Shown here in pieces: positions 45,715 through 57,856 of a stretch of DNA of 64,000 bases. A model generated the notes under the pieces. That model was not told the origin of the DNA, searched no databases, and worked only from the letters and a program-made list of their open reading frames with translations. Made by a program: the position numbers and the translations under genes. Origin of the DNA: Exserohilum rostratum (taxonomy: Eukaryota > Ascomycota > Dothideomycetes > Pleosporales > Pleosporaceae). Location: assembly GCA_026367775.1 (NCBI GenBank), contig CP111155.1, positions 620,001 through 684,000 on the forward strand, in the 5' to 3' direction. Each line of letters starts with the position of its first letter. The first letter of the stretch is position 1.

Positions 45715-47224
45715 TGTTAAAGCTTGGAGATCTGAAGCTGCGTTAGTAGAGGATAGCTAGAGAGGTTGAATAATGCAACGTGTTAATGAACCCGCATGAT
45801 ATAAGCTTGCCAGCATATCGGAGACGTCGATAGCTTCTCATGAGCTCATCGAAGCTTCAGGGGTACTCAATTGGATGTGGGGCGAGGCTGTAGGCCAGGG
45901 TATCTCAACGTGGGATGAACGTGTAACTTACTCTGTGCAAGCAATTGGATCTGCTACCGATGAAGGATTGAAGCAAGAGAGAAGAGACTTGGACTCAAAA
46001 GCGGGAGAAACCAAGTATCTAAATGGTTGCTGGCAGCTGAAGCTCCACGCGCCTTGGAAGCTCCCATGCGCCCCTCTGGAGGGGCTCCCAAGCCTCCTTG
46101 CCCCACCTTCGCATGACGTATACTTGCAGCGTCTCGCACCACCACGCCGCAGCATTTCCGGTTCTGATTCGTGTCTAAACACAAGACACCGTTCAGTCCA
46201 TCAAATCAAGGTACGCGAATGAGATGGTTCATCCCTGTCACTGCACAATTAGCATAGTATGGGGACAGGCGATAGGTGTAGAAGCTGGGAGGTTTGCGCA
46301 TCGTGTAATGAGCTATCCAAGGCCCTTGTGCACACCTTCCATGCCAGACTTAGTCTCTTAGCCTTATTCATGTCACGCAGGACCTGTTTTTCATATGTAC
46401 ATATATAGACCGCTAGTACGGCGCTTCTTTTTTAGTAGATCTTGACTCGGCGGCTTGCAATTCCGTATAGTATACAAGACTTCCATGATTGTTCCTGGCA
46501 GGGAGCTGTGGTCTCCATCCTGGTGCTCAAGCTCAGCATACGTAGCTTGCTGGAACCAACATATGCCCAGATTTAGCGGGAAAGGTTTCAACGGGTTCAT
46601 ACTCAAAATACCCCTTGCGTGAGTCAGGTTTGTCGCTAGACTTGTAAATGTGTCTTTTGTTGCGATGAAGGGCCGAAAAACATGTGCTTGAAACCCCATG
46701 CGTATCCTTGGCATGGCGATCAGTAGAGCCGTATATTAATGCTGTTTCTGTTCTGATTCGCCCCTGTCTTGTTCGGCTGAAAATGCTCTTCCATGATTGA
46801 AGGATGAATGAAAGAAATACAACGAAGCGTAGAGTAAAACCAGGGATGGACACATGATAGGGGTGTGTGGTGGCCGTCAAAAGTAATATTCTCAATCCAA
46901 ACCATGGAAATTATTGGATTTATGGATTCGCCTATTCGCTAGCAGATACGAAGGCTGCCATTTCGCTGGTTTTGAAGATTTAAATATCAAGCGTTTTACT
47001 GGGCGACGAGAAAGGGTCAACCAAAGTTCAGTTTCTTTTTCGGCATACGAGATGTATACTTAAGCGGCATCTCTTGATGTTAATTTTCCTTTTATAATTT
47101 CTCTACATATCCACACACACTTGCACTGGACTGAACTGAACTAAGCGCACATTCACATCTACATCCACACACACACACACACACACCTACCTCTCTTCCC
47201 GCTCACAACACCTCGTCTCCAGCT
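45715..47224. other. divergent intergenic region
   Basis: Promoters of the repeat protein and of the small membrane protein. An imperfect hairpin lies at 46053-46092. A CA microsatellite (47161-47185) and a CT-rich leader precede the ATG at 47225. Frames of up to 120 aa on the minus strand (46391-46905) have no recognisable content. Confidence 0.5.
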
Positions 47225-47848
47225 ATGACTACAGTGTGCACCTTCCCCAAGCCAGTTGCTCAACACAAAGCGCGGCAATCTCAGCCTTCTATGGGCTTCT
47301 GTAAGTTTGGTTTCACTATAGAACTATCTCATCTAGCTAACTAGGCTGTAAGGCGGACAATATTAACCTTAGCGGTAGCGTTGGCCGGGGTCTATATGGC
47401 TGGCTACAAGTCTACCAACAGAATTACGGCATCCATGTCGTCTTTGAATACAGACATACAAAAGCTCACCCAGAGTGTCGAGCTGTTGAAGGCGAATTCC
47501 CAACACCAGCAATCTCAACCGGATATCCACTACCGCCAAAATGAAATTATGTATAACAAATCCGAAGCTCCTCATCTGCCGAAACCCATCGAGAAAGTGG
47601 TGGACCACATCGATCTACAGTCGAAGAATCCAGACGTCCAAATTGTCTCAGAAGACCTCGATGATCGTCTGATAGCCCAGGAAAAAATTCGAGTGGCCAA
47701 GATGATGGTTCTTGCTCTGGGGAGATCCTTGGAGCTATCGACGAACCCCATTGAACAGCAGCATATGAAGCAGCCGCACATCCAAGCTTTCTTAAGATCT
47801 CTTGAGGATGATATCAGAGCTCCCAAAAAGACTCTACATGAGAAGTAG
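47225..47848 (+). CDS. small protein with one N-terminal membrane helix, unknown
   Basis: Proposed exons 47225-47300 and 47373-47848 (72-bp intron, GTAAGT...CTTAG) encode 183 aa. I chose this acceptor because it is the only nearby AG that keeps the frame. The AG at 47344 would give a longer hydrophobic helix (RRTILTLAVALAGVYMAGY) but needs a donor in another phase, so the junction is uncertain. After the helix comes a polar, coiled-coil-prone region (SSLNTDIQKLTQSVELLKAN). A helical C-terminal part carries DLDDRLIAQEKIRVAKMMVL. No family is recognised. Confidence 0.55.
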
Positions 47849-49548
47849 AAGGAGAAGGCTTCTGAAGAGAATTGAACAGTGCTGTAACTAAGGTGGATGT
47901 AAAGAAACTAGCAATTGTTATTAAGTGAAGACAAACTTGATTAGGAAGAAACAAAGTTATTCGAGAGTGTTTGGAGAGAGATAGAGGGGGGGTATCAGCT
48001 GCTCACAGGGAGGATAAGTCAAGATGTGGAGTCTTATCGAGTACATTGTACATTGAGCTCTTCGGAACTTTATCACCATCGGGTGTCCACAACGTATCTG
48101 CGTTGCCTGAATCTCCAAACTAAATAGAAGAGCTCTACTCAGAGTTTTGTCATACTAGCCGTGTTTATAATTCAACATGATTTTCTGATCCTAGACATAG
48201 CCATGGCAAAGACATATCTTACCCTACGATTCAAGAACCCCAGAATTGATCACGGTCACGGAAACCGTGCGCAAGTCTGGAGACTTCCGCGGGGGCTAGC
48301 GGAGATTGAGCTGGCGGGGTAATGGAAGATTGCTCTGGTTCCAGACTGACCCATATGTTCGCTGCGAGGTACTGCATGTGTTGAAAGGAAGTTCCTAGTA
48401 CCGCCTCACCTTGGCACGCAGTTTGCAATATTTTGTTGTTGGGATAATCCTGTGCAATAACACGTTGAACACCCAGTACGGTTAGTGAGCGTTAGCATGA
48501 AGCTAGTCCGAATTGGGGTACTTCTAGTATATCCATCTCAACCTCGTACCTAAGTGTAGGATTATGTGTGCTTTGCAATAGTAGCACTGTGCCAGCTAGT
48601 GAAGTATGACTGTTCAAACCCAATTGTATTGGCACTGCTGTTTATTTGGTAGTAGATCAGGGCGGGTCGTCCGAAATGTAGCCGACAGCAACGCCCTCAT
48701 CCATGACTCCATGGTATAGCATACACCGCACTAGCATACTATAGTGCTTACTACAATCTTAAAATCCACGCGATGCACGGCCAGTCATGTTTGTCATGGT
48801 TGGAAGAAGCCACGAGTCACATCTGGATCAAAGTAGAAAGCCTGGGAGTCCTTGCGCCACTGCTCACGTATTCCGGCGCCCGTTGGCTCTGCATCAAAGG
48901 CGAATAACATGGCCTTCTTTGTAAAGGGGCGAGTCCGATTTTTCTTTGCACGGGAAGTGTGGATTTCGTTGCGGTACGACGGGACGAAAGAACGTTGGCC
49001 GTGCGGGGCAAACTGCGCTCTTGGTAAAGTACATGTGGGTATAAGGCGAGTTTGGTGAGGAGACCTCGGTATGTCATCGAAATGGCGGATCACCCGCAAA
49101 GGAAGCGACGAAACACACGGCACAATTTGGACGCAGCCAAAGCAGCAAAACTGCCATGGTATGCTGATTTTTGTGGGCTCCGCGAGACAGCCTCTGCCCA
49201 AAGCGACTGCACATGTCGTTTGATCAGAGTGGCTGTTGTTTGAGCAGTACATATGTACGCACGCGGGTTTATTGCGTGAAACCCAGTCGGGGTCTTGCGC
49301 ATGGGCCCTGACGCAATAGGGCGAGGCTGCGCCTAAACTTAAACTTCCCAACGCCCATCTTCTCGACCGCAATCCCCGACCCGAAAATTTCCCTCCTCAC
49401 CGACACGGCCAAGCGCGTGAGCCAGCATCCGCCCTAGCACGATAACCTTGCGACTGTACAAAAGGGTCTGTACGCCTCCACACCCCCGTTGATTGCATCC
49501 TCAACAACCCGCCCCCACGAGCGTCGCCGGCGCTCCAACACCGCCACC
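47849..49548. other. gene-poor 1.7 kb
   Basis: Mostly A/T-rich unique sequence up to 48780, then G/C-rich DNA up to the zinc transporter leader. Frames at 48231-48428 and 48794-49372 (minus) lack ATG context and family resemblance. No gene is supported. Confidence 0.45.
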
Positions 49549-51258
49549 ATGGGGCTCTCCAAATCCACGCGCATCATGATACTCCTGGGCATTGACACGG
49601 CCTTTTTCTTTGTCGAGTTGATTGCGGGATATGCAGTGCACTCGCTGGCTCTGGTCGCCGACTCGTTCCACATGGTGCGTACGTTCTGTTGTTTGCGCGG
49701 AGGGGATGCTAATAATAAGCACAGCTGAACGATGTCATATCGCTTCTCGTCGGACTGTGGGCAGTCAAGGTTGCCAGCCAAAAGACCAATTCCAAAACAT
49801 ACACATATGGGGTAAGCAGAACCCGTTGGTTGCGCGCGACGATTTTCTGACAACAAGCAGTGGCAACGCGCCGAAACCCTAGGTGCGCTGATCAACGGCG
49901 TCTTTCTCGTTGCGCTATGTCTGTCCATCTTCCTCGAAGCGATCCAGCGCTTTGTTGAGCCTCAGGACGTCTCGCATCCTAAGATCATTCTCGTTGTCGG
50001 TTCCTGCGGTCTCCTTTCCAACATCATCGGCCTCTTCCTCTTCCACGACCACGGTCACAGCCACGGCGGCCACTCGCACTCGCACTCGCACGACGCACAT
50101 TCGCATGCCGAAGAGGGACACTCTCATGGAGTAGATTCTGAAGACCACGTCATCGCCGACGAGAGCGGCAATGTGGCTGATGTGCTACCTCAGAACCGCG
50201 TGGGTTTCCCATCGAACCTGACGCAAAGCCCCGCCAAGTCGAACGGAATCACCTTCTCATCCAATGCCGATAGACGCCGCTCTTCCGTATCTGGAAAGAA
50301 GACCAAGCGTCACAGCCGATCCCAGTCCCGCAACTATGCCACTTTGGACGAAATATACGTACACCCCTCGTCTTTCAGGAACAGCATCATTGAGACTTCT
50401 CGGCTGCGCGACGAAGAGGCTGAAGCCGACAATGACGACTTTGAAGGAGACGAGGAACCCACTGAGCGGACTTCGTTGCTGTCCAAGGCTAAGGGCAATG
50501 GATCACACGACCACTCACACGCACACGGAAAATCGCAAAAGGACCAGCACAAGGACCACAAGCACACGCAGCCCAAGAAGGCGTCTTCTGGCGGCGGACA
50601 TGGCCACTCACACGCTGATCTCAACATGCGCGGTGTCTTTTTGCACGTCATGGGCGATGCTCTGGGCAACATTGGTGTCATTGCCACGGCCTTGTTCATC
50701 TGGCTTACCGACTACTCGTGGAGGATGTACGCGGACCCTGCTGTCTCTCTGCTCATTACCGTGATCATCCTCCTGTCTGCCCTGCCGCTCTGCAAGGCTG
50801 CCTCTCGTATCCTCCTGCAAGCTGTTCCCGAGAACATGTCTATCGATGACATCACCGACGACATTAGCAACCTAGATGGCATTGTCTCGTGCCACCATAT
50901 GCACGTCTGGCAACTGTCTGACACCAAGCTCATTGCCTCGCTACACGTCCAGGTTGACTTCGACTTCAAGGGCGACGGCTCTGCTCGCTACATGGAGCTT
51001 GCACGTCAAATCCGGGAATGCCTCCATGAATATGGTATCCACTCGTCCACCATCCAGCCGGAATTCTGTCTCGACGCCAACCACGACCACTCGGCGCAAG
51101 GCTCAGACGACAGCGGCGCGGAAGATACCGTCGGCAACAGCAGGAACCCGAGTGTCAGGGATGCACCTGATGCTTGCCTTTTGGAGTGCTCCGACACGTG
51201 TGGAGGAGGAAAGCAATGTTGTGACCCTGGCACTACCGGTCCCAACGGCTCTTCGTAA
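49549..51258 (+). CDS. ZRC1: CDF zinc transporter (Zrc1/Cot1 type)
   Basis: Exons 49549-49674, 49725-49811 and 49861-51258 (introns of 50 and 49 bp) encode 536 aa. Six membrane segments carry the two CDF zinc sites: HMLND in TM2 (H41/D45) and HVMGD in TM5 (H333/D337). Between TM4 and TM5 lies a long cytosolic loop with two His-rich clusters (HDHGHSHGGHSHSHSHDAHS and HDHSHAHGKS), typical of vacuolar zinc loaders. The C-terminal cytosolic domain has GIVSCHHMHVWQL and ends with a Cys-containing tail (CLLECSDTCGGGKQCC). It should move Zn2+ into the vacuole in exchange for H+. The loop is longer than in yeast Zrc1. Confidence 0.93.
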
Positions 51259-53344
51259 TCCTGTTACTTCATCCTTTCCTTTGTTAGCATTACCAATCGT
51301 TTGTATTATATGTTTTGTGTTCACAGTCTGTTGACTGTTAGACTGTGCTTCATGGCAGTGCATGGCGTTCCGAACAAAGGCATGGGTAGCGGTTGATGGC
51401 TGAGAATTTGGTTGTCAGTCCCCTATGTGTTGATGAGGATGGAAGATGGGTTTTATAGGGGCGAGGCAGAGAGTAATGAGCAGTTTCGATAATGCCGTCT
51501 TGAGCTCCCCATTGGCTGTTGGTAGTGATTTGTACCTTCCCCTCTACTCCACCAGTTCGAAGCGGCATTGGCTTATGAGGGCCCTTGGATTAAGTGCCAT
51601 CAGGTATGCTGAGGGGTGTGGAGTAGGCGGCTGTGTGCTGATTGGTGGGGTCAGATCAGGCCGTCGCAAGCGAGCAGTATCTCCACGACCCTGCGGCTTG
51701 ATGCTATCTCAAGCCAATACAGCGGAGCCCGGTGTGGGCACCAGGCACACACACCTTCCACATGGACGGTCGACCGCAGACTGCCGCCGCTATCAAGGGC
51801 CCGTTTTCTGACAAGCGTGTGGGTAAGCCTTCTGGAACCCTCGGGCGCCTCAGGGCAGGAGGGGCAGGTGGCGGATAGCACAGGGAGGGGCTCAAGGGTA
51901 TGCTCGGGATTAACGCGGGCGTTGCGCTTAGCACAGGATGAATGCGAGGTGACGAGGGCAAAGACGCCACTACTGCTATAGTAACATGCAGCACGGCGAC
52001 ATGGCGGCATGAGCAAGAGAGAAAAGCTTGATATGCGCCTTCCGTCCTGGGCACCGGAGCTTGGCCGTGATTGCGCGGTTGCGATTGGGTGTTTGCGTGA
52101 TAAGATGGAGTAAGCGAGGCTTGGGAGCGGCGGGTGAGTACGGCTTGTCTTACCACCATGACGGTTCTGGCTAAAGAGGTGCATTGCAAAAGTGTGTGAG
52201 TGCAGCTGCAAGCCCTCGTCCATTTGCTGCTATCGCTATCATGGCGCTGATTGCAACACGCCCCCTCCGTCACTCGATAAGCGCGCCTTGCGGATCCTCC
52301 TTCTCCATACCATAGACACACGCGCCCGTGGTTGGTCATCACGTGGCGACATTCCCCGTTCGAGCGTGTCTAGACGAGACGGTCTAAATTAGAGCGGGCG
52401 CTCCACAGCGGATGAGATGGCAGACCTGGTCACCGTCCGCCCCCCGTCGCGTCTGAGAAGCTTATCTATCGGTATTGCCCGAAACATTTCCCCAAAAGAC
52501 CGAGGTCGTTCGAGTCGGTCCCTGAAACCGGAGGACAGACAGCAGAGCGCCGTCGCTGTCGTCCGCCATCGGCCTTGGGTGTGGGTCGCCATCGCAAATT
52601 TTTCCACAAGAGTTGCAATCTGGACGACTTGCAGAGTTTTCTGGCGTCGGCCACCGACTGCCTCTGATCGGATGCCCTTGGGAGTGTGCGCAGTACGGGT
52701 GTGGTGGTGTACAGTCTCGGGTGTCTGCTGATAGCAGACATCTGCAGCTAAGGCACAAGCCGCTGGGGTTGCTGTATGCTGCAGAAACCCACGAACCACA
52801 GCGAGCGCATTTGCATTCAACCAAGGCCCGGCATTTCGGCACGCCCTGGTGAGGTCTGCGGCAGGGCAGCCATCCCTTGTGCTGAATTACGAACGTAAGA
52901 TCACCTTGTCGCGATGCTCGTTTGGGCAGGTGGTTTTACAGGTGTTGGCTCTTGGGCGAATCGGTGACTCCTGCGCCGAGGAGGCGGTGGCGCAACTAAG
53001 CCGCCAAGGGAAGGCTTTGGCAGGCTTTGTCGCGGAGAACACGACCCATTCGGTTTAAACCCGAGATATCAAGACGTTACATCGGGCCTTAGCACAGTGC
53101 TTGTGCGGCCTTGTGCCCCACCTGTCGAGACATAGAGGCGAACGTCGACCTGGTTGGATAGACGCTGTCTATGTGGATATCGCGCATGCTAAACGAGCCT
53201 GTGTGTTAAATATGGACGAGCGGTCCGTCTTTCTTGAACATGCTCCAGGTGTGACCGGTCCCTCTTCTTCCTCCCAGGTTACACTCACTGCCCTCACAAG
53301 TCTTCCATTGACCTGGTCTCTGGTCGCAATTGAGCCCTCAAGCT
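51259..53344. other. intergenic, promoter of the peptide transporter
   Basis: 2.1 kb, G/C-rich. Frames of up to 212 aa on both strands between 51650 and 52850 overlap one another and look random. GATA motifs are present but not clustered. A pyrimidine-rich leader precedes the ATG at 53345. Confidence 0.45.
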
Positions 53345-55238
53345 ATGGCGTCCGCTCACGAGACCACTGCGTACGTTTTACCCCAGTCTCCGGGGTCGAC
53401 ACTGCTAACCATGGCACAGCGCTGAGGCCCTCCAGCACAACCAAGAGGTCGCTGACCACAAGCCTCACGTCTACGGCGCCACCGTCAACGACTCCAATGT
53501 CGCCGGCGCCCACGTTTCTCTCGAGAAGCCACACGCTGGCAGCGGCTCCGGCTCCGACTCTGCTTCTGTCGTTGTAGAGGAAGATGGCATTGGCGGCATC
53601 AAGCCTACCCCCGAGGAGATGGCTACACTCCGCAAGGTCGGAGAGCCTCTTCCCAAGAGCGCTTTCCTTGTCGCCATTGTCGAGCTGTGTGAGCGTTTCA
53701 CCTACTACGGTGCCTCTGGTATCTTCCAAAACTACATTTCGCGTCCCCGCAGCGGAGAGCTAGGACGAGGTGCTCTGGGTATGGGTCCGCAAGGAGCCAC
53801 TGGTCTCTCTACCTTTTTCCAGTTCTGGTGCTACGTCACTCCCATCCTCGGTGCCATCATTGCCGACCAGTACCTTGGAAAGTACAACACCATTGTCATG
53901 TTCTGCTTCGTCTACATTGTCGGTCTCATCATCCTTACTTGCACTTCGATCCCCGCCGCTCTGGACCACGGTGCAGGTCTCGGAGGCTTCGTTGTGGCCA
54001 TCATTGTCATTGGCCTGGGCACTGGTGGTATCAAGTCCAACGTCGCCCCTTTGATTGCCGACCAGTACAAGCGCAGACAGATGGTCATTGGCCGTGATGA
54101 CAAGACTGGCGAGCGCGTCATCATTGACCCTGCCATTACCATTCAGAGGATCTACATGATCTTCTACTGGTGCATCAACGTCGGATCCCTCTCACTGCTC
54201 GCCACGCCCTACCTTGAGCGTGACATCGACTTCTGGCCCGCATACCTCATGTGTCTCTGCATCTTCTTTATCGGTGTTCTTGTCCTTGTTCTCGGTCGCA
54301 AGGTCTACGTCGTCCGCCCCGCTCAAGGCTCAGTCGTCACTGATGCGTTCCGCGTCATCTTCATGATGATCAAGAACCGCAACATGGATGCTCCCAAGCC
54401 CTCATTCCAAGCCGGTCTTGGCCGCGACTCCAACCTCCGCTGGAACGACCACTTTGTTGAGGAGGTCAAGCGTGCCCTCATCGCTTGCCAGGTCTTTGCT
54501 TTCTACCCCATCTACTGGGTTATTTACGGCAACTTCTCCAACAACTTCGTCACTCAAGCTGGTGAGATGCGCGGCCACGGCATTCCCAACGACCTGATGC
54601 AGAACTTTGACCCCATCTCCATTATCGTCTTCCTGCCGCTGGTTGACCAGGTCCTCATGCCCACACTCCGCAAGTACAAGATTCGCTTCCCCCCGATCAA
54701 CCGTATCATGACTGGTTTCTGGATTGCCTCCTTGGCCATGATCTACGCCTGCGTTCTCCAACACTTCATCTACCAGAAGGGCCCTTGCTACGGCAAGCCT
54801 CTCAACTGCGACGCTGATATCGTCGATGGAGTCCACACTGGAAACAACATTCACATTGCCGCCCAAACCGGTGCTTACATTCTCATTGGTCTTTCTGAGA
54901 TCTTCGCCTCCGTCACTGGTCTCGAGTACGCCTACACCAAGGCGCCGCCCGGCATGAAGTCGTTTGTCCAGTCCATGTTCCTCCTTACCAACGCCTTTGG
55001 TTCCGCCATTTCCGAGGCGCTCAACCCCGTTCTCTACGACCCTGCCATCATGTGGATGTACGCTGGTCTCGCCATTGCCTCATTTATTGCTGGTGGCCTC
55101 ATCTGGATCATCTTCCACCACCTCAACGACACTGAGGACGAGATGAACCAGCTTGACGAGGACATTGACAAGGACCCTGCCATGAGGAGGAGCAGTGTCA
55201 ATGGACAGCACACCGTTGAGCTCGACGAGAAGGCTTAG
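53345..55238 (+). CDS. PTR2: proton-coupled oligopeptide transporter (PTR2/POT family)
   Basis: Exons 53345-53370 and 53420-55238 (49-bp intron) encode 614 aa. The N-terminal about 90 residues are hydrophilic. The POT signatures follow: FLVAIVELCERFTYYGASGI (the ExxER-type motif in TM1), GTGGIKSNVAPLIADQY (PTR2 signature 1 region), then IFYWCINVGSLS (FYxxINxG). The C-terminal half has FYPIYWVIYGNFSNNFVTQA. Twelve membrane segments are expected. It imports di- and tripeptides with protons across the plasma membrane. The very short first exon (nine codons) was recovered from the splice donor and the in-frame join. Confidence 0.92.
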
Positions 55239-56392
55239 ATTATATAATGGGGAATGGGAGTAATGTTAGTGTGATGATAATGTGCTGTTTAGCAGCTATG
55301 ATACCAGATGAATATTAAGTTTTTCAACAATGTATATATCAATTTCGATGCCATTGCAAAGATTCCCTGTGAAATGAACACCTACCAGATACCATGACCG
55401 CCTCTTTTCCACCCAGCCTCGTGACAACCACCACCACCACCACCCCCACCTCACGTGTCCATCACCATGTCAACATGTCCGATCCAAAAGCGACAAGCAT
55501 TGCCAATCCGCCAACGGGAAGCAGTGGAGCAAATCGCGCACGCCAAGCCACTAGCTGCCCGTATTTACGCCCCGCAGCCGTGCAGCAGCGCTGCTGCCAA
55601 ACCTTGCACTTATTACCGAGGATGATACGGATCCACTTTGCATATGCACCTTGTTATTGCTTGCTCACCTCCAACTTGTCTTGGTATGCGCTTTGTGCAT
55701 TTATTTCCACATGCGTACATGCGTCCGCTGTGTAGTGTAATGTGTGCGGGAGGCCTCGTTATGCAAGCGTTGCCCTCTTTTTTTTTTTTGAAGGATTCTG
55801 CTGCTTACGTATTGCCAATGTAGGTGTAGAAAGTGTGACGTGGACCAAGAGCTTAGTAACGTCGGATACCGCCTGTTTCTAGTTAGATGGGTTCCTTTGT
55901 TTTGTATGGGCGGTAGAGAGATGGATGGAGAGAGATCCAGTAGTAGAGTATCCACTCCCCCTGGCCCCCCCCCTTCTGGACCCCAGACTAACATGTCCTA
56001 GTCCCCATGTTCGTATTTCAGTCGCAAGTCCGCCGCAAGAGAGTCCAGTTTGTCCTCTAGACATTCTTAGTCCTATAGAAAATCCCGTATTCCTCATGAT
56101 TTTGTGTTCGTGTGCACACAGCGTTGGTCCGGTTGTGCGCGCCCAAATACGAGGGTGCTGTCCTATCATGGCTTGAGCCACACGATTGCCAGCTTAGCTG
56201 GCTGGTGCTAGCCTGCTCCCAATTTTAGCAGCTATAGCGGCTGCGTCATCCGATATAACCACTTGCTCCCTTTTTCTCCATTTCATCTCCTGCTGTACCT
56301 GCAAATTCTGCAAAACTCTATTCTACAAGCCTTGAAACTCTTACTAGACTGCGCCGGCGTCAGAACACTAAATCGGATTAGTCATCACCATC
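55239..56392. other. intergenic
   Basis: Contains CAC trinucleotide repeats (55430-55450), a T-run (55779-55790) and C-runs near 55966-55976. No gene is supported. Confidence 0.5.
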
Positions 56393-57040
56393 ATGTCGAC
56401 TACAGCCATGTCATCTTCAACACCAACAACGACGTACCCCTATTCCTACACGACGTTTACCAACACCGCGCCAAGCTCGGTCGAAACGCCAAAGACTGTA
56501 CCTTCAATCTTCCCATGGGCTGGCGTTCCCTGCCCTGCCCCCTCTGCATCTTCTTCACCCAAAGCACCGCTTGATCTTCCTTCTGGCAGCGAGGGTAGCT
56601 GCACAATCAGCAACGATGAGAAAATCAACGACCATTCCTTCTGGGACATGTACGAATGCTGCAAGACCGGAAAAATGAAGGCAATCGGCAAGGGATTGCC
56701 GTGCACAGCCGTGTGCTACGCCGACGCCAACCATAGTTTCCTGGAGATCGGAGAGTGTCTGAGTAAAAGGGTCGAGACTGTCGTGTGTAGTCCACCAGAG
56801 GCTCAGAGGGGCGAGGCGCCAAAGAGTGAGAGCAAGAGTAGTGAGAGTTCGAGTGCGACCAGCTCAAAGACGGAGAGCGCGGCGCCGAGTAAGACGGAGA
56901 CGAAGAGTGGAAGTGCGACGACTCCGGCGGCCACGGGTGCGGCGAACTCGGTTGTCGGTGGACAGACTGCTACGTCCAAGGCGGGACTGATGCTGTTTGG
57001 ACTGATCGCTGTGACGTCTGCAGCGGGCATGTTTTTGTAG
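56393..57040 (+). CDS. Ser/Thr-rich Cys-containing protein with GPI-like tail, unknown
   Basis: A single-exon 215-residue frame. The first about 65 residues are Ser/Thr/Pro-rich with no hydrophobic signal peptide. The middle holds a compact Cys domain with eight cysteines (SCTISND, MYECCKTGK, PCTAVCYAD, GECLSK, VVCSPP). After it come Ser/Lys/Glu low complexity and a hydrophobic C-terminus (AGLMLFGLIAVTSAAGMFL) like a GPI-attachment signal. The lack of a signal peptide is odd for a GPI protein. Either an upstream exon is missing or the tail is a plain membrane anchor. The upstream hydrophobic frame at 56263 has no ATG. Family not recognised. Confidence 0.7.
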   Translation: MSTTAMSSSTPTTTYPYSYTTFTNTAPSSVETPKTVPSIFPWAGVPCPAPSASSSPKAPLDLPSGSEGSCTISNDEKINDHSFWDMYECCKTGKMKAIGKGLPCTAVCYADANHSFLEIGECLSKRVETVVCSPPEAQRGEAPKSESKSSESSSATSSKTESAAPSKTETKSGSATTPAATGAANSVVGGQTATSKAGLMLFGLIAVTSAAGMFL

Positions 57041-57470
57041 CTGTGAGGTAGGAGGAAGAGGGGGCGTTGGTCTGTGTATATAGTTAATAGAATTGTAATT
57101 ATCCTTTTGATATTGAGTAGCTTGAGCTGGTGCTGGTATCTTTGTAGCATTTTCCATATGCCGTTGCATCCTACGGGAGATGTACGATTCAGATAAACAA
57201 ACGCATACCCTGCTACATGCCGCTAGCTGACAACTAAGGCAATTGTGCTGACGAGCTCATCTTCATCTTATATAATAACGTTCGTGCATTGCTGAGATGA
57301 GACAGGTGCTTACGCAGATCAACATCTCGATTCGTACTATTTACGTCTTGGTATTGGTTCTTATCTATTGGCGTTTCTCTCTACAACGAGCAAAGCTGCG
57401 TACATTGCACCACTTCAATTTTCTAATAGCCAGTATCGCGCTGGTAGTTGTGCAGAGTCGCGTTTGACAG
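57041..57470. other. spacer between convergent genes
   Basis: 430 bp between the GPI-like gene and the SSP array. Only 3' flank sequence seen. Confidence 0.55.
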
Positions 57471-57779
57471 CTAACAAGGTCCCTGTTTTTGTATGTTAGC
57501 ACAATGTAGCGCTCATCTGGGTTTCAACAAGGAAATACATACGCATCTAAGCGTCTTCCCATTCCTAACATCTTCCTCGTTGCAGTCAAAGTTACAAGTC
57601 TTGCTGGTACCGTCTTGACAGGGCGCGATAAGCTGTCTAGGGCCTATCTGAACACATCCCCCTACAACTGGCCCGGGGCCACCTGGCACGGGTGGTTCAT
57701 TAGTAGGAGCAGGATCCGCCCGAGCAAAGACAGGCGCAGCTAAGGCAAGCGCAGCAAAAAGAGCGGTGAAGGTCTTCAT
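57471..57779 (-). CDS. SSP1: small secreted six-cysteine protein
   Basis: Exons 57543-57779 and 57471-57482, joined across a 60-bp intron (GTATGT...GCTAAC...CAG), encode 82 aa. The signal peptide is MKTFTALFAALALAAPVFA. A short Pro-rich segment precedes the cysteine frame C-X11-C-X7-C-X3-C-X12-C-X2-C. The intron sits immediately after the codon for the fifth cysteine, so the last exon encodes only Gly-Pro-Cys. An in-frame upstream extension exists but has no signal-peptide logic, so the MKTF start is preferred. A TATA box (57849-57856) lies 70 bp upstream. This is the first of four tandem paralogues. Size, secretion and cysteine content fit an apoplastic or effector-like protein. The function is unknown and no known family was recognised. 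Confidence 0.82.
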
Positions 57780-57848
57780 GGTGAAGATGGAAATACTATC
57801 GTGTGAGAGGTAGACAGGAAATATGGATTGAAAGACATGTACATGCGG

Positions 57849-57856
57849 CTTAAATA
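57849..57856 (-). promoter_or_regulatory. TATA box of SSP1
   Basis: TATTTAAG followed by CCGCA on the minus strand, 70 bp from the ATG. The same spacing and flank are found at SSP3 and SSP4. Confidence 0.6.

Noticed and set aside
44451..45746. Two long frames (405 aa minus, 365 aa plus) over the repeat gene
   Set aside because: They are other-frame readings of the Gly-rich minisatellite. Only one frame joins to the conserved C-terminal domain.
56263..56574. Hydrophobic 103-residue frame that could supply a signal peptide
   Set aside because: It opens with TTG, not ATG, and no splice pair joins it to the frame at 56393.
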